Part shown: one piece after another, positions 16,883 to 29,055 of the stretch
Numbering within the stretch: the first letter of the stretch is position 1
Layout of the letters: the number at the start of each line of letters is the position of its first letter
DNA from: Hydrogenophilus thiooxidans
GTDB taxonomy: Bacteria; Pseudomonadota; Gammaproteobacteria; Burkholderiales; Rhodocyclaceae
Assembly: GCF_019049855.1 (NCBI RefSeq)
Contig: NZ_JAHLSY010000001.1
Span: forward strand, 1 to 64,000
Direction of reading: 5' to 3'
Length of the DNA stretch: 64,000 bases
The notes under the pieces: generated by a model
What the model saw: only the letters and a program-made list of their open reading frames with translations
Databases searched by the model: none
What the model was told of the DNA's origin: nothing
Position numbers and translations under genes: made by a program

Positions 16883-18112
16883 TTACTCTTGCGGTGCGTC
16901 GAGATCGAACGCTTTGTGCAGCGCACGGACCGCAAGCTCGAGGTATTTTTCGTCGATCACCACCGAAATCTTGATCTCGGAAGTCGAAATCATCTGGATA
17001 TTGATCCCTTCGTCGGCCAGCACTTTGAACATCTTCGCCGCAACCCCGGGATGCGAGCGCATCCCCACGCCGACGATCGACACTTTACAGACGCTGCGAT
17101 CCCCTTCGACCGCGCGCGCGCCGAGCGCGCGCTTCACCTCTTCGAGAATACCCAACGCTTTTTTGAGATCGTTTTTCGAAACCGTGAAACTGAAATCGGT
17201 CGTTCCGTCGTGACCGACGTTTTGCACGATCATATCGACGTCGATGTTCGCCTCAGCGATCGGGCCAAGGATTTGGTACGCCACCCCCGGTTTGTCGGGC
17301 ACACCCAAAAGGGTTACTTTCGCTTCGTCGCGGTTGAACGCGATTCCAGAGATGATCGGCTGTTCCATGGATTGTCCTTCCTCAACGGTAATCAAAGTCC
17401 CTTCACCGCCCTCCTCGAAACTCGAGAGGACACGCAATTTCACTTTGTATTTGCCGGCGAACTCGACCGAGCGGATCTGCAGCACCTTCGAGCCCATGCT
17501 CGCCATTTCGAGCATCTCCTCGAACGTGATGCAGTCGAGTTTGCGCGCTTCCGGAACGATCCGCGGGTCGGTGGTATAGACCCCATCGACATCGGTGTAG
17601 ATTTGGCACTCGTCGGCCTGAAGCGCCGCAGCAACCGCCACTGCAGTCGTGTCCGAACCGCCGCGGCCCAACGTCGTCACGTCCCCCTCGACGTCGATCC
17701 CTTGGAAGCCCGCAACGATCACCACTTTCCCGGCGTCGAGCTCCCGTTCGATTGCCTCGCGCTCGATCGAAAGGATGCGCGCTTTGGTGTGCGCGCTGTC
17801 GGTATGGATCGGCACCTGCCAACCGGTGAAGCTCTTTGCAGGCACCCCGATCTCGTGCAGCGCGATCGCCAGAAGACCGATCGTGACTTGCTCACCGGTT
17901 GCGATCACTTGATCGACCTCACGCGGGTCAGGATTTTCGGAAAGTGCTTGGGTCAAAGCCACCAAACGGTTGGTTTCCCCGCTCATCGCGGAAACGACGA
18001 CCACCACCCGGTGACCCTCGCGGTGGTACTGCGCAACCCGACGGGCAACGTTCTGGATCCGTTCGACCGAACCCACCGACGTCCCGCCATATTTTTGAAC
18101 GATCAACGCCAT
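16883..18112 (-). CDS. lysC: Aspartate kinase
   Basis: Aspartokinase phosphorylates aspartate, the first step to lysine, diaminopimelate, threonine and methionine. The 409 residues (typical for the single-function alpha-type enzyme) show the kinase motif [15 protein letters not shown] at residues 5-19, TGEQVT, GFQGID, and [17 protein letters not shown] with [12 protein letters not shown]. Two C-terminal ACT domains follow (about 265-400: [20 protein letters not shown] and [19 protein letters not shown]), which normally bind lysine and threonine as feedback inhibitors. It is 16 bases after mnmC and is the last gene of the folD-purE-purK-tsaC-gltX-mnmC-lysC string. An internal start giving a separate beta subunit, known in some bacteria, cannot be excluded. 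Confidence 0.96.
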   Translation of the reverse strand: MALIVQKYGGTSVGSVERIQNVARRVAQYHREGHRVVVVVSAMSGETNRLVALTQALSENPDPREVDQVIATGEQVTIGLLAIALHEIGVPAKSFTGWQVPIHTDSAHTKARILSIEREAIERELDAGKVVIVAGFQGIDVEGDVTTLGRGGSDTTAVAVAAALQADECQIYTDVDGVYTTDPRIVPEARKLDCITFEEMLEMASMGSKVLQIRSVEFAGKYKVKLRVLSSFEEGGEGTLITVEEGQSMEQPIISGIAFNRDEAKVTLLGVPDKPGVAYQILGPIAEANIDVDMIVQNVGHDGTTDFSFTVSKNDLKKALGILEEVKRALGARAVEGDRSVCKVSIVGVGMRSHPGVAAKMFKVLADEGINIQMISTSEIKISVVIDEKYLELAVRALHKAFDLDAPQE

Positions 18113-18128
18113 GTCAAGCCCCTACCCT

Positions 18129-20090
18129 TTAGGAATCGGAAAACGGTGAGTGTAACAAATTGCGGCGGCGCACAAAACGGGCGGGATCGACTGCCGCTGC
18201 CAAGCGACGACTCACCGGCCACGGCTCGTCGGCGATTTGTGCCGCAAGGAGCTCGCCAGCGAGTGCCGCGATCGCAATTCCCCGTGCACCCAAGCCGTTG
18301 AACACCCACAGGCCGCTGTGCCACCGCTTCGGATCGTCCCAACGGCCACTCGGCGCGAGCGCGCCGACGATCGGCAGATGATCCTGCGTTGCGGCGCGCC
18401 AGGCGACTCGACCGGCCAAGCCAGCGTTCCGCATCGCGAGGTCCGTAGGTTGCCAATCGACCATCGCCTGCAGGCGCTGCCAATTGGCTTCGTGGTCGCT
18501 TTGGCGCAGGGTAGGATGCCAATCGTCCGGTGTCGCCGTCGCACCGAAGAGCAGAAAACCCTGTTCGGGCGGTATCACATAGCCGCTCCCCGTCACGACC
18601 ACGCGTGGGCGCGCTTCGCGCGGATGGGGCAGACAACTCACTTGTCCTCGGACCGCGGTGAGCGGCAGCGCTGCCCCGGGATAGGCGGGCATCGCACCCC
18701 ACATCATCCCGTCCCGAGCAAAAGACCGTGGCCAAGATGGAACCGCACCCGCCCCCGTAGCCAACACCACTGCGTCGAAATCCATGGACTGAGTCGATGC
18801 GCCACGGGCCTCTGCCGCAGGCGATGACCGCCACGCAACCCGCCAGCCGTTTTCGGTAGAAGTAATCGCCGTGACCTGTGCCGCCCAGATCGTCGCAAGC
18901 GGATACGCACGCAACCACGCAGCCACCAATGCGGGTGGGGTCACCCAGCCGCCACACGGAAACCACCAACCGCCGAAACGGGTCGTGACGCCTGCGCGGG
19001 CGCTCGCCTCGGATTGTGTCACCCAAGTGAGCAGCGATTCGGGCAACGCCAGTTGCGCAACGACCGCGCGCATCCGCGCCTCGTGCGCTTCCGATTTCGC
19101 GATCTGAAGCGCGCCACACCACCGCCCGATCGCGCCGAGTGCCGCCCACCGCGGCCAGCGGCTGCGCAAAGTGAGGAGCCCCGTTCGCGTCCATTGCGCC
19201 CAAAGGTTGTCGTCGAAACTGGGCAACCAACGCGCGGCCCCGGCGCAATTCCCAGACGCACCTTGGGCGGGCGCAGCGTGTGCGTCGAACAGGGTCACCG
19301 CGATTCCGCGTTCGGCAAGCGCAACGGCAACGCTCGCCCCGGCAAGCCCACCACCGACGACCGCAACCTGCTTGGGCACGGTGCGCGGTGGTGGTCCGTA
19401 TGCTGGCGCTACTGCTTCGAGCCGCTCCCGTTTTCCTCCGAACCCGGGGCACCGCCGCACTTCGAGCCGATTCGCGGCAAGCGCACGGCGCACACGTCCC
19501 GCCGTACACCACGACGCGACCCGCGCGCCCGAGGCAAGCCGTTTCGCGAACGCGCCCAAAAGGGACTCCGACCACATCTCGGGATTCTTTGCTGGCGAAA
19601 AGCCATCGAGATAGAGCGCATCGAAGCGACCGGCAAGTGCCTCGACTGCCGTCATGGCCTCATGCCAGACCAACGTCAGCCGCACGCGGCCGCCATCCAG
19701 CCACAAGCGGTGAAACCCGGGAATCGGTAACGGATACTGTTCGAGCAGTTCGGCAACGAGCGGTCGCCAGCGCGGGTCGTTTTCGTACTGACGCCAAAAT
19801 GCGCCCATCTCCTCACGATCGCGCGGGAAGGCGTCGATCGCAACGTAGTCGAGCGCGGCGCATCGTCCGGGATCGTGCTGCCACGCGCGCCAGGTCACGA
19901 AAAAATTGACGCCGAAACCGAACCCATTTTCCAGTAGCGCGAAATGACGACGACCCCGCCACCGCTCGGGCAATCCGACGCCGCGCAAGAAAACCGTTTC
20001 GGCTTGCCCCAGCGCGCCAGCACGGGTATGGTAAACGTCACCGAAGCGTTCTGAAAACGCCGCGCCATCGACCCAGCGCCAGTCGCGCAT
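18129..20090 (-). CDS. mnmC: Bifunctional tRNA mnm5s2U34 methyltransferase/FAD-dependent demodification protein MnmC
   Basis: MnmC finishes the 5-methylaminomethyl-2-thiouridine at tRNA wobble position 34: an FAD domain removes the carboxymethyl group and a SAM domain methylates the exposed amine. Residues 1-235 are the methyltransferase domain, with the SAM-binding ENGFGFGVNFF (54-64) and DGFSPAKNPEMW (162-173). The FAD oxidase domain starts at residue 241 with VAVVGGGLAGASVA and ends with FNGLGARGIAIAALAGELLA. At 653 residues it has the full two-domain length (E. coli 668). mnmA, which adds the 2-thio group to the same base, is also in the window. It lies seven bases after gltX; tRNA-Glu is a substrate of both. 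Confidence 0.94.
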   Translation of the reverse strand: MRDWRWVDGAAFSERFGDVYHTRAGALGQAETVFLRGVGLPERWRGRRHFALLENGFGFGVNFFVTWRAWQHDPGRCAALDYVAIDAFPRDREEMGAFWRQYENDPRWRPLVAELLEQYPLPIPGFHRLWLDGGRVRLTLVWHEAMTAVEALAGRFDALYLDGFSPAKNPEMWSESLLGAFAKRLASGARVASWCTAGRVRRALAANRLEVRRCPGFGGKRERLEAVAPAYGPPPRTVPKQVAVVGGGLAGASVAVALAERGIAVTLFDAHAAPAQGASGNCAGAARWLPSFDDNLWAQWTRTGLLTLRSRWPRWAALGAIGRWCGALQIAKSEAHEARMRAVVAQLALPESLLTWVTQSEASARAGVTTRFGGWWFPCGGWVTPPALVAAWLRAYPLATIWAAQVTAITSTENGWRVAWRSSPAAEARGASTQSMDFDAVVLATGAGAVPSWPRSFARDGMMWGAMPAYPGAALPLTAVRGQVSCLPHPREARPRVVVTGSGYVIPPEQGFLLFGATATPDDWHPTLRQSDHEANWQRLQAMVDWQPTDLAMRNAGLAGRVAWRAATQDHLPIVGALAPSGRWDDPKRWHSGLWVFNGLGARGIAIAALAGELLAAQIADEPWPVSRRLAAAVDPARFVRRRNLLHSPFSDS

Positions 20091-20097
20091 TGTCCGC

Positions 20098-21498
20098 TCA
20101 CACCAGCCGATCGAGACGCGCCAGAGTCTCCCGTTTGCCCAATACCGCCACCACCTGATCGATCGCAGGCGACTGTTTCGTCCCCAGCAACACCACCCGC
20201 AATGGGACGCCCAATGTGGGCATCTTCACCCCACACGCCGCCAACGTTGCTTTCATCGCTGAAGCGATCGTTTCGGGGGTCCAATCCGTTTCCGAGAGCG
20301 TCGCCAAACGGGCACGGAAATCCCGCAAGACCGTCCGCGCCAGGTCGTCCAAATGCGCCGCAACGAGCTCGGCAGGAGGATGCACCGGCTGGTAGAACGG
20401 TAGGACCCAATCGGTAAGAACCTCCAGAGTGTCGGCGCGGTCGCGGTAGAGCGCAACCACCGCTTCGAGCTCCGGCCCTTTTTCCGGGTCGACTCCGCGG
20501 CGCGCTAAGCGCTCCGCAACCTCGCCCGCGAGCCGCGCAATAGGAGCCTCTTTGAGGTAATGGGCATTCACCCAGCGCAATTTATCGAAATCGAAACGGG
20601 CTGCAGAGGGCGTGATGTGGTCGAGATCGAACCAAGCGATCAGTTGCTCACGGGTGAACAGTTCGTCGTCGCCGTGGCTCCAACCGAGGCGCGCCAAGTA
20701 ATTGACCATCGCCTCGGGCAGATACCCGTCCGCATGGTATTGCATCACCGAAACGGCGCCGTGGCGTTTCGACAATTTCTGTCCGTCGGGTCCCAGAATC
20801 ATCGAGAGGTGGGCAAAGTGCGGCAGCGTTGCCCCCAGCGCATGATAGAGATGGATTTGCCGCGGCGTGTTGTTGACGTGGTCGTCACCCCGGATCACAT
20901 GGGTAATCGCCATGTCCCAATCATCGACCACCACACAGAAATTGTAGGTAGGTGTACCGTCGGCGCGCGCGATCACGAAGTCGTCGAGTTCGCTGTTGTC
21001 GAATTCGATCCACCCTTTGACCAGGTCGTGCCACCCCACCTTACCACTCGTGGGCGCTTTGAAACGCACCACCGGGGGAACGCCGTCGGGAGGCGGAGGA
21101 AGCACTTTGCCCGGTTCGGGACGCCAGCGCCCATCGTATTTGGGTTTCAGTCCCTGCGCCCGCTGCGCCTCGCGCATCGCTTCGAGCTCTTCGGGCGTAG
21201 CATAGCAGTAATAGGCTTTCCCTTCGTTCAGCAACCGCTGGATCACTTCCCGATAGCGGTCCATACGCTGCGTTTGATAAAACGGCCCTTCGTCGTAATC
21301 AAGGCCGAGCCAATGGATCCCGTCGAGGATCGCCTGAACGGCTTGCGGCGTCGAACGCTCGCGATCGGTGTCTTCGATCCGCAGGATGAACTGTCCTTTG
21401 TGGTGGCGCGCGTAGGCCCAATTGAAGAGCGCGGTACGCGCACCCCCGAGATGAAGATAGCCAGTCGGACTGGGCGCAAAACGGGTTCGAACGCTCAT
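20098..21498 (-). CDS. gltX: Glutamyl-tRNA synthetase
   Basis: A class I aminoacyl-tRNA synthetase charging tRNA-Glu. The 466 residues contain the HIGH-type motif in [20 protein letters not shown], then [10 protein letters not shown] and the KMSKS-type motif [10 protein letters not shown], followed by the all-helical anticodon-binding domain. AAGGAG precedes the ATG. In bacteria lacking a glutaminyl-tRNA synthetase such enzymes can be non-discriminating; the sequence alone does not settle that. It stands between tsaC (19 bases) and mnmC (7 bases), three genes that act on tRNA. Confidence 0.96.
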   Translation of the reverse strand: MSVRTRFAPSPTGYLHLGGARTALFNWAYARHHKGQFILRIEDTDRERSTPQAVQAILDGIHWLGLDYDEGPFYQTQRMDRYREVIQRLLNEGKAYYCYATPEELEAMREAQRAQGLKPKYDGRWRPEPGKVLPPPPDGVPPVVRFKAPTSGKVGWHDLVKGWIEFDNSELDDFVIARADGTPTYNFCVVVDDWDMAITHVIRGDDHVNNTPRQIHLYHALGATLPHFAHLSMILGPDGQKLSKRHGAVSVMQYHADGYLPEAMVNYLARLGWSHGDDELFTREQLIAWFDLDHITPSAARFDFDKLRWVNAHYLKEAPIARLAGEVAERLARRGVDPEKGPELEAVVALYRDRADTLEVLTDWVLPFYQPVHPPAELVAAHLDDLARTVLRDFRARLATLSETDWTPETIASAMKATLAACGVKMPTLGVPLRVVLLGTKQSPAIDQVVAVLGKRETLARLDRLV

Positions 21499-21517
21499 CG
21501 TCTCTCCTTACGTCTCG

Positions 21518-22576
21518 TCAGCGGCTGGCCGCACGGCGAAGCCGGTCTCGCACCGCGGTGAGCAACGGGCTATCGCCTTCAGGGAGCGCAACCCACAGCT
21601 CCTGCGCTCCGCTTGCATCCAGGGTGCGCAGCGCCTGGTAGAGCTGCTGCGCGATCGCCGCGTCCGCTTCGGGTTGGGGTAGGCGTAACGTCTCTCCAGG
21701 CGTTTGAGGCCAATCGGGAGGAAACCAAACCGCGTGCGCGACCGATTCAGCACCTGTTGCCGTTTCCACAAAGCGTCGATACGCTTCCCGACACCACAGA
21801 CGCAGCGGCGTCGTTGGTGCATAGTGCGAAGGCAACGCCCCAGGAACGCGCGGATCGTCCGCGCGCTCAGAACCGACAACCGCCGGTTTCACGCTCTCAT
21901 GCACAGGAGCGCGCACCGTGATCGATAGCCCGGCCGCCTGTAACGTCTGCGCGATCTCGTCCGCACTCGCAGCACCGGGTCGTAGCACCACGGCACCGAC
22001 CGATGCAAGACGGCTCAAATCGACGATCGTCGACTCGACCCCGACCGGCGTCGGACCCGCATCGGCAACCCAAAGCTCAAGCGTCGGAAATTCTTCCACG
22101 ACGTGTTGCGCCGCAGTCGGCGAGACCCGACCAAAGCGGTTGGCCGAAGGGGCCACGACGCCTCGGCCAAGCTTTTCGATCACCGCCAGCGTGAAGGGTT
22201 GTTGCGGAACGCGAAGCGCGACGGTTGGTTGCCCTCCGGTCACCTCACGCAGTACCGTCGACTGTGCCGGCACGACCAGCGTCAGCGGCCCCGGCCAGAA
22301 ACGCTCTGCGAGCACCGCCGCCGCACGTGGCCAAACGGCCGCATAGCGTGCTGCCATCGCAGCTGAAGCCAAATGGACGATCAAGGGGTGATCCGCGGGG
22401 CGACCCTTCGCGGCAAAGACCGCTCGAACCGCAGCCCCGTTCTCGGCATCTGCGGCAAGACCATAGACCGTTTCCGTAGGCAGCGCGACCAGAGCGCCTG
22501 AGGCCAAACGGGACGCAACCGCATCGACGCGATCCGCAGTTGCCGGTATCAGGGTGGGCCGATCAGGATGCACCAT
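21518..22576 (-). CDS. tsaC: L-threonylcarbamoyladenylate synthase (Sua5/YciO/YrdC family)
   Basis: This enzyme makes threonylcarbamoyl-AMP from threonine, bicarbonate and ATP, the donor for the t6A37 modification of ANN-decoding tRNAs. The 352 residues comprise the YrdC domain (about 10-205) with LPTETVYGLAADA, FAAKGRPADHPLIVHLAS, FWPGPLTLVV and APSANRFGRVSPT, plus GVESTIVD and VVLRPGAAS. A C-terminal Sua5 domain (about 235-350) follows the linker LPSHYAPTTPLRLW. It is thus the long Sua5 type, not the short TsaC of E. coli. The ATG at 22576 follows purK by seven bases with a GAGGGG element; the longer open frame lies inside purK. Confidence 0.92.
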   Translation of the reverse strand: MVHPDRPTLIPATADRVDAVASRLASGALVALPTETVYGLAADAENGAAVRAVFAAKGRPADHPLIVHLASAAMAARYAAVWPRAAAVLAERFWPGPLTLVVPAQSTVLREVTGGQPTVALRVPQQPFTLAVIEKLGRGVVAPSANRFGRVSPTAAQHVVEEFPTLELWVADAGPTPVGVESTIVDLSRLASVGAVVLRPGAASADEIAQTLQAAGLSITVRAPVHESVKPAVVGSERADDPRVPGALPSHYAPTTPLRLWCREAYRRFVETATGAESVAHAVWFPPDWPQTPGETLRLPQPEADAAIAQQLYQALRTLDASGAQELWVALPEGDSPLLTAVRDRLRRAASR

Positions 22577-22583
22577 GCGCCCC

Positions 22584-23765
22584 TCACGCCCACCCGTTCG
22601 TCGGCAATCCCAGTTGTTGGCGCGCGGCACACACCGTTTGCCGAACTGCTTCCCATGAGGAACCTGTAACGGTGAAGTGCCCCATTTTGCGCCCAGGCCT
22701 AGGTTCGTGCTTGCCGTAGAGGTGCAGCGCCACTCCGGGCAACGCCAGGAGCCGCTCCCACTCGGGTTCCCGCCGGGTTCCATCGGCGGCGAACCAAAGA
22801 TCCCCCAAGAGGTTGTTCATCACTGCGAGGGAGTGGGTCCGAACCGGGGCAAGCGGCAGCGCACAAAGCGCGCGCACCTGTTGCTCGAACTGCGAAACGG
22901 AACAGGCGTCGATCGTATGGTGCCCACTGTTGTGCGGGCGCGGCGCCATCTCATTGACCGTGAGGAGCCCGTCGTCCGTATAAAAAAACTCGACGCCCAA
23001 CACCCCAACGTAGTCGAGCGCCGCAGTGAGACGCAACGCCACATCGAGCGCCTGTACTCGGATCGCTTCCGGCAAAGAAGCCGGCGCGGTCGTCGTATCG
23101 AGGATGCCGTTGCGATGAACGTTTTCCCCGGGCGGAAACGCCTCGGCAGTCCCATCGACACCACGGGCCAAGACAACAGAGAGCTCGGCTGCCAACCCCA
23201 ACCGCTTTTCGAGCACGCACGGAACGCGACCCAGCGATTCCCAAGCGGAAAGGAGCGCATCAGAGGTCTGGACCGAGCGCTGCCCTTTACCGTCGTACCC
23301 CAGCCGAGCCGTCTTCAAAATCGCAGGATAAGCCGACGGCGGTACCGCAGCGCAGTCGTCAGCCGACTCGATCACCCAGAACGGACCATGAGGCAAGCCA
23401 TTCGCCGCAAGGAACCGCTTTTCCTTGCGGCGATCCTGGCACACTTCCACCGCATCCGCCCCCGGACGCACCGGAATCGCGCGCGCCAACGCACGCAGCG
23501 CTTCAGCCGGAACGTTTTCGAATTCCGTGGTTGCCGCCGCGCAATGTCGTGCAATTTCGGCAAGCGCGTCGGCATCGTCGTACGGCGCAACCAGATGACG
23601 GTCGGCGATCCGCCCCGCTGGCGCGCTGGGATCCGGATCGAGCACCCAGACACGAAAACCCAGCTCCTGCGCAGCGCGCACGAAAAAGCGGCCCAACTGC
23701 CCACCCCCCAACACCGCCAGCGTTGCTGGCGGAACGATTGGTTGCGGCACCCCTTTTGCGCCCAT
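22584..23765 (-). CDS. purK: 5-(carboxyamino)imidazole ribonucleotide synthase
   Basis: PurK uses ATP and bicarbonate to convert AIR to N5-CAIR in purine synthesis. The 393 residues show the ATP-grasp arrangement: an N-terminal nucleotide-fold motif LAVLGGGQLGRFF, VLDPDPSAPA, TTEFENVPAEAL, the ATP-grasp core with LKTARLGYDGKGQ, and NEMAPRPHNSGHHTIDACSVSQFEQ near residue 280. The length is ordinary. It follows purE by six bases; PurE uses its unstable product directly, so the pairing is functional. Downstream tsaC is seven bases away. Confidence 0.96.
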   Translation of the reverse strand: MGAKGVPQPIVPPATLAVLGGGQLGRFFVRAAQELGFRVWVLDPDPSAPAGRIADRHLVAPYDDADALAEIARHCAAATTEFENVPAEALRALARAIPVRPGADAVEVCQDRRKEKRFLAANGLPHGPFWVIESADDCAAVPPSAYPAILKTARLGYDGKGQRSVQTSDALLSAWESLGRVPCVLEKRLGLAAELSVVLARGVDGTAEAFPPGENVHRNGILDTTTAPASLPEAIRVQALDVALRLTAALDYVGVLGVEFFYTDDGLLTVNEMAPRPHNSGHHTIDACSVSQFEQQVRALCALPLAPVRTHSLAVMNNLLGDLWFAADGTRREPEWERLLALPGVALHLYGKHEPRPGRKMGHFTVTGSSWEAVRQTVCAARQQLGLPTNGWA

Positions 23766-23771
23766 CTTCGT

Positions 23772-24359
23772 CTAGCGATCCACCAACGTCATCGCGTCCA
23801 CAGCGGCCACCTGTTCGTTTCGGAATGCCGTTAGTTTTGCGGCCAGTCCGTCATCGGTGGTCGCCAACATCGCCACGGCAAAGAGCGCCGCATTCGCCGC
23901 CCCCGCTTCGCCGATCGCGAACGTTGCAACGGGAACCCCTTTGGGCATCTGCACGATCGAATAGAGCGAATCGACCCCGGAAAGGGCGCTGCTTGGCACC
24001 GGCACGCCCAAAACGGGTAGCGTCGTCTTCGCCGCGATCATTCCCGGCAAATGGGCTGCGCCGCCAGCCCCCGCAATGATGGCCCGCAAGCCACGCACCG
24101 CCGCGCTCTCCGCGTACGCGAACATCCAGTCCGGGGTTCGGTGCGCCGAAACCACCAACGCTTCGAAAGCGACCCCGAAACGTTGCAACACATCGGCCGC
24201 AGCGCGCATCATCGGCCAATCCGATTCCGAACCCATCACGATACCCACGAGGGGGTTTGCGCCAAAACATTTTACCCGTTCGTAGCGCAAGAGGGCGCGC
24301 ACCGTTTCAGGCAAAGCCCCGTTGTGCGCGTCGCTAACTTCTGAAGCGATGGCACTCAT
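23772..24359 (-). CDS. purE: 5-(carboxyamino)imidazole ribonucleotide mutase (class I PurE)
   Basis: PurE rearranges N5-CAIR to CAIR. The core carries [82 protein letters not shown], all diagnostic for the bacterial class I octamer. The 195-residue product is about 30 longer than usual: roughly 37 residues precede the conserved LVGIVMGS. The start at 24359 is well supported by AGGAGG seven bases upstream, one codon after a GTG that overlaps the folD stop, so the extension is probably translated. An internal start near the core cannot be excluded. purK follows six bases downstream. Confidence 0.94.
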   Translation of the reverse strand: MSAIASEVSDAHNGALPETVRALLRYERVKCFGANPLVGIVMGSESDWPMMRAAADVLQRFGVAFEALVVSAHRTPDWMFAYAESAAVRGLRAIIAGAGGAAHLPGMIAAKTTLPVLGVPVPSSALSGVDSLYSIVQMPKGVPVATFAIGEAGAANAALFAVAMLATTDDGLAAKLTAFRNEQVAAVDAMTLVDR

Positions 24360-25216
24360 CACGATCCCTCCTGGGATTGCAACTGACGTTCCGCTGCAGT
24401 GACGGTATTGGCTAAGAGCATCGCGATCGTCATCGGCCCCACACCGCCAGGCACTGGCGTGATCGCTTTGGCAACAGGTTCAGCCGAGGCGAAATCGACA
24501 TCCCCGACGAGCCGCCCATCGTCCAGGCGATTGATCCCGACGTCGATCACCACCGCCCCCGGCTTGATCATCGCGCCGGTGACCAACCCCGGCCGACCCA
24601 CGGCCACCACCAGCACGTCGGCGCGCCGCGTCACAGCGGCAAGGTCACGCGTTCGCGAATGCGCGATGGTCACCGTAGCGCCTGCCTGCAGCAGTAACGC
24701 CGCCATGGGTTTGCCCACGATATTCGAGCGGCCGACGATCACCGCTTCCGCACCGACGAGATCGACGGTGGCTTCGGCCAAAAGCCGCATCACCCCAGCC
24801 GGGGTGCAGGGCGCGAAACAGTGACGCCCCTGCCAAAGCCGTCCGAGGTTTTCGGCGTGGAACCCGTCGACGTCTTTGGCGAGCGCGATCCGCTCGATCA
24901 CCTCGGTTTCGTCGAACTGCGGCGGAAGCGGTAGTTGTACCAGAATGCCATGCACCGTTGGGTCGGCGTTCAACGCGTCAATCGCCGCAAAGACATCTGC
25001 CGGCGCACAATCGGCAGGAAAGCGAAAAGCTCGGGATTCGATGCCGACGTCACCGCAAGCAGCGATCTTGTTGCGCACATAGACTTGAGAGGCGGGGTCG
25101 TCACCGACCAGGATCACCGCCAGCGTGGGGCTCACGCCTTGAGCGGTCAATCGGGCAACGGAGGTTTTGAGTTCGGCGCGAACGCGCGCCGCTAGCGCTT
25201 TGCCGTCGAGGATCAT
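24359..25216 (-). CDS. folD: Bifunctional methylene-THF dehydrogenase/methenyl-THF cyclohydrolase
   Basis: FolD interconverts 5,10-methylene-THF and 10-formyl-THF with NADP, feeding formyl groups to purine synthesis, which fits its position before purE and purK. The 285 residues show the family motifs [18 protein letters not shown] (catalytic lysine), [54 protein letters not shown] and the C-terminal [20 protein letters not shown]. The ATG has GAGGA upstream; that ribosome site directly follows the T-run of the tRNA-operon terminator. No separate promoter is obvious, so read-through from the tRNA promoter may drive this unit. Confidence 0.96.
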   Translation of the reverse strand: MILDGKALAARVRAELKTSVARLTAQGVSPTLAVILVGDDPASQVYVRNKIAACGDVGIESRAFRFPADCAPADVFAAIDALNADPTVHGILVQLPLPPQFDETEVIERIALAKDVDGFHAENLGRLWQGRHCFAPCTPAGVMRLLAEATVDLVGAEAVIVGRSNIVGKPMAALLLQAGATVTIAHSRTRDLAAVTRRADVLVVAVGRPGLVTGAMIKPGAVVIDVGINRLDDGRLVGDVDFASAEPVAKAITPVPGGVGPMTIAMLLANTVTAAERQLQSQEGS

Positions 25217-25227
25217 CGCTTTTCCTC

Positions 25228-25254
25228 AAAAAAATAGGCCGGCAAATCCGGCCT
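25228..25254 (-). terminator. Intrinsic terminator of the tRNA-Pro/Arg/His operon
   Basis: On the minus strand a 7-base-pair stem AGGCCGG / CCGGCCT with a five-base loop is followed by A and seven T residues. It lies 12 bases after the CCA end of tRNA-His and ends 11 bases before the folD start. This is a textbook Rho-independent terminator. Confidence 0.85.
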
Positions 25255-25266
25255 TGAGCGATTCGG

Positions 25267-25343
25267 TGGGGCGACATACCGGATTCGAACCGGTGACACC
25301 TGGAGCCACAATCCAGTGCTCTACCAACTGAGCTAATGCCGCC
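25267..25343 (-). tRNA. tRNA-His (anticodon GTG)
   Basis: A 77-base gene including the encoded CCA. The anticodon loop TTGTGGC sits in a CTGGA/TCCAG stem. The acceptor has eight pairs, including an extra G at position -1 facing C73, the identity element of histidine tRNAs. D-arm (AGCTCAGTTGGTAGAGC) and T-loop (GGTTCGAATCC) are normal. It is the last of three co-oriented tRNA genes. Confidence 0.97.
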
Positions 25344-25366
25344 ACAATATTCAGAAACCTTGTCCG

Positions 25367-27988
<2,622 letters not shown>

Positions 27989-27990
27989 TC

Positions 27991-28019
27991 TTCGCAAAGC
28001 GTCGGTGATTGGTTATGAT
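27991..28019 (+). promoter_or_regulatory. Weak candidate promoter for the hydroxyacid dehydrogenase gene
   Basis: TTCGCA, 17 bases, TATGAT in the 58-base gap after katG: four and five matches to the two consensus boxes. The predicted start would leave about 20 bases of leader before the dehydrogenase ATG. No terminator was seen after katG, so read-through is also possible. Confidence 0.3.
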
Positions 28020-28046
28020 TGCCTACCGCGACAAAGAATGGCAGCG

Positions 28047-29021
28047 ATGAAAAAGAAGATCCTGGTTACCCGCTGGATTTTTCCCGAAATCATCGAACGG
28101 CTTGCCGCGTCGTGCGTGGTCGACTTTCATGACCAAGACACCGCGCTTCCCCCTGAAATGTTGGCGGATCGCTTGGCTGACAAAGACGGTGCCATCACCT
28201 TTCTCACGGATCGCATCGACGGCACTGTCCTTGCACACGCCAAGCGCTTGAAAGTGGTGAGCAACGTCGCGGTTGGCTACAACAATTTCGACTTGGCCGC
28301 GCTGACGCGCGCTGGCGTGATGGCGACCAATACGCCCGACGTGCTGACGGAGACTACTGCCGACACGGTTTGGGCCTTGCTGTTGGCCAGTGCCCGTCGT
28401 GTGGTTGCCGCTGACAAATGGGTACGGGCAGGAAATTGGAAAGGTTGGCAGTTCCACGATCCGTGGTATGGACAGGACGTTCACCACGCGACACTCGGTA
28501 TCTTGGGCATGGGGCGCATCGGACGCGCGGTTGCGCGACGCGCCAGTGGATTTGCGATGCGGGTGCTCTATCACAACCGCCATCGCCTACCGCCTGAGTC
28601 GGAAGCTGGAGCGCAGTGGGTAGCGTTCGACGAACTGCTGGCGCAAAGCGATTTTTTGGTCGTGATGATTCCCTACTCACCGGCCGTGCACCATCTCATC
28701 GACGCCGAAGCGCTTGCGCGCATGAAACCCACCGCGCACCTCATCAACGTGGCACGCGGAGGGATCGTCGATGAGGCTGCGCTCATCGAAGCGCTGCAAC
28801 ACAACCGGATCGCAGGGGCAGCACTCGACGTTTTCGAAAACGAGCCGCACGTCGATCCCCGCTTTTTCGCGTTAGAGAACGTCGTCCTCACGCCCCACAT
28901 CGGCTCATCGACACGGGCAACCCGTTTCGCGATGGCCTCGCTGGCTGCCGACAATCTGCTGGCGGCATTAGCAGGGCGCCGTCCCCCCAACCTGTTGAAT
29001 CCAGAGGTTTTGGCCTCCTAA
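28047..29021 (+). CDS. D-2-hydroxyacid dehydrogenase (GhrB/glyoxylate-hydroxypyruvate reductase-like)
   Basis: A 324-residue NAD(P)-dependent D-isomer-specific 2-hydroxyacid dehydrogenase. The nucleotide-binding motif GILGMGRIGRAVARRA begins at residue 151, and the catalytic triad is visible: R237 (NVARGGIVDEAAL), E266 (DVFENEP) and H284 (LTPHIGSSTR). SNVAVGYNNFDL at 72-83 is characteristic of glyoxylate/hydroxypyruvate/gluconate reductases. In an autotroph a role in recycling glyoxylate from the RuBisCO oxygenase reaction is plausible but inferred. The start MKKKILVTRWIF was chosen by alignment to the family; an ATG three codons earlier (28038) is equally possible, and neither has a good ribosome site. 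It converges with the downstream amidase gene. Confidence 0.85.
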   Translation: MKKKILVTRWIFPEIIERLAASCVVDFHDQDTALPPEMLADRLADKDGAITFLTDRIDGTVLAHAKRLKVVSNVAVGYNNFDLAALTRAGVMATNTPDVLTETTADTVWALLLASARRVVAADKWVRAGNWKGWQFHDPWYGQDVHHATLGILGMGRIGRAVARRASGFAMRVLYHNRHRLPPESEAGAQWVAFDELLAQSDFLVVMIPYSPAVHHLIDAEALARMKPTAHLINVARGGIVDEAALIEALQHNRIAGAALDVFENEPHVDPRFFALENVVLTPHIGSSTRATRFAMASLAADNLLAALAGRRPPNLLNPEVLAS

Positions 29022-29055
29022 CGTTTCGACGGGCACGGGCGCGTGCGTACCCGCG

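Noticed and set aside
29022-29055. A terminator between the convergent dehydrogenase and amidase genes
   Set aside because: The 34-base gap is GC-rich with partial complementarity but has no clean stem and no T-run on either strand.
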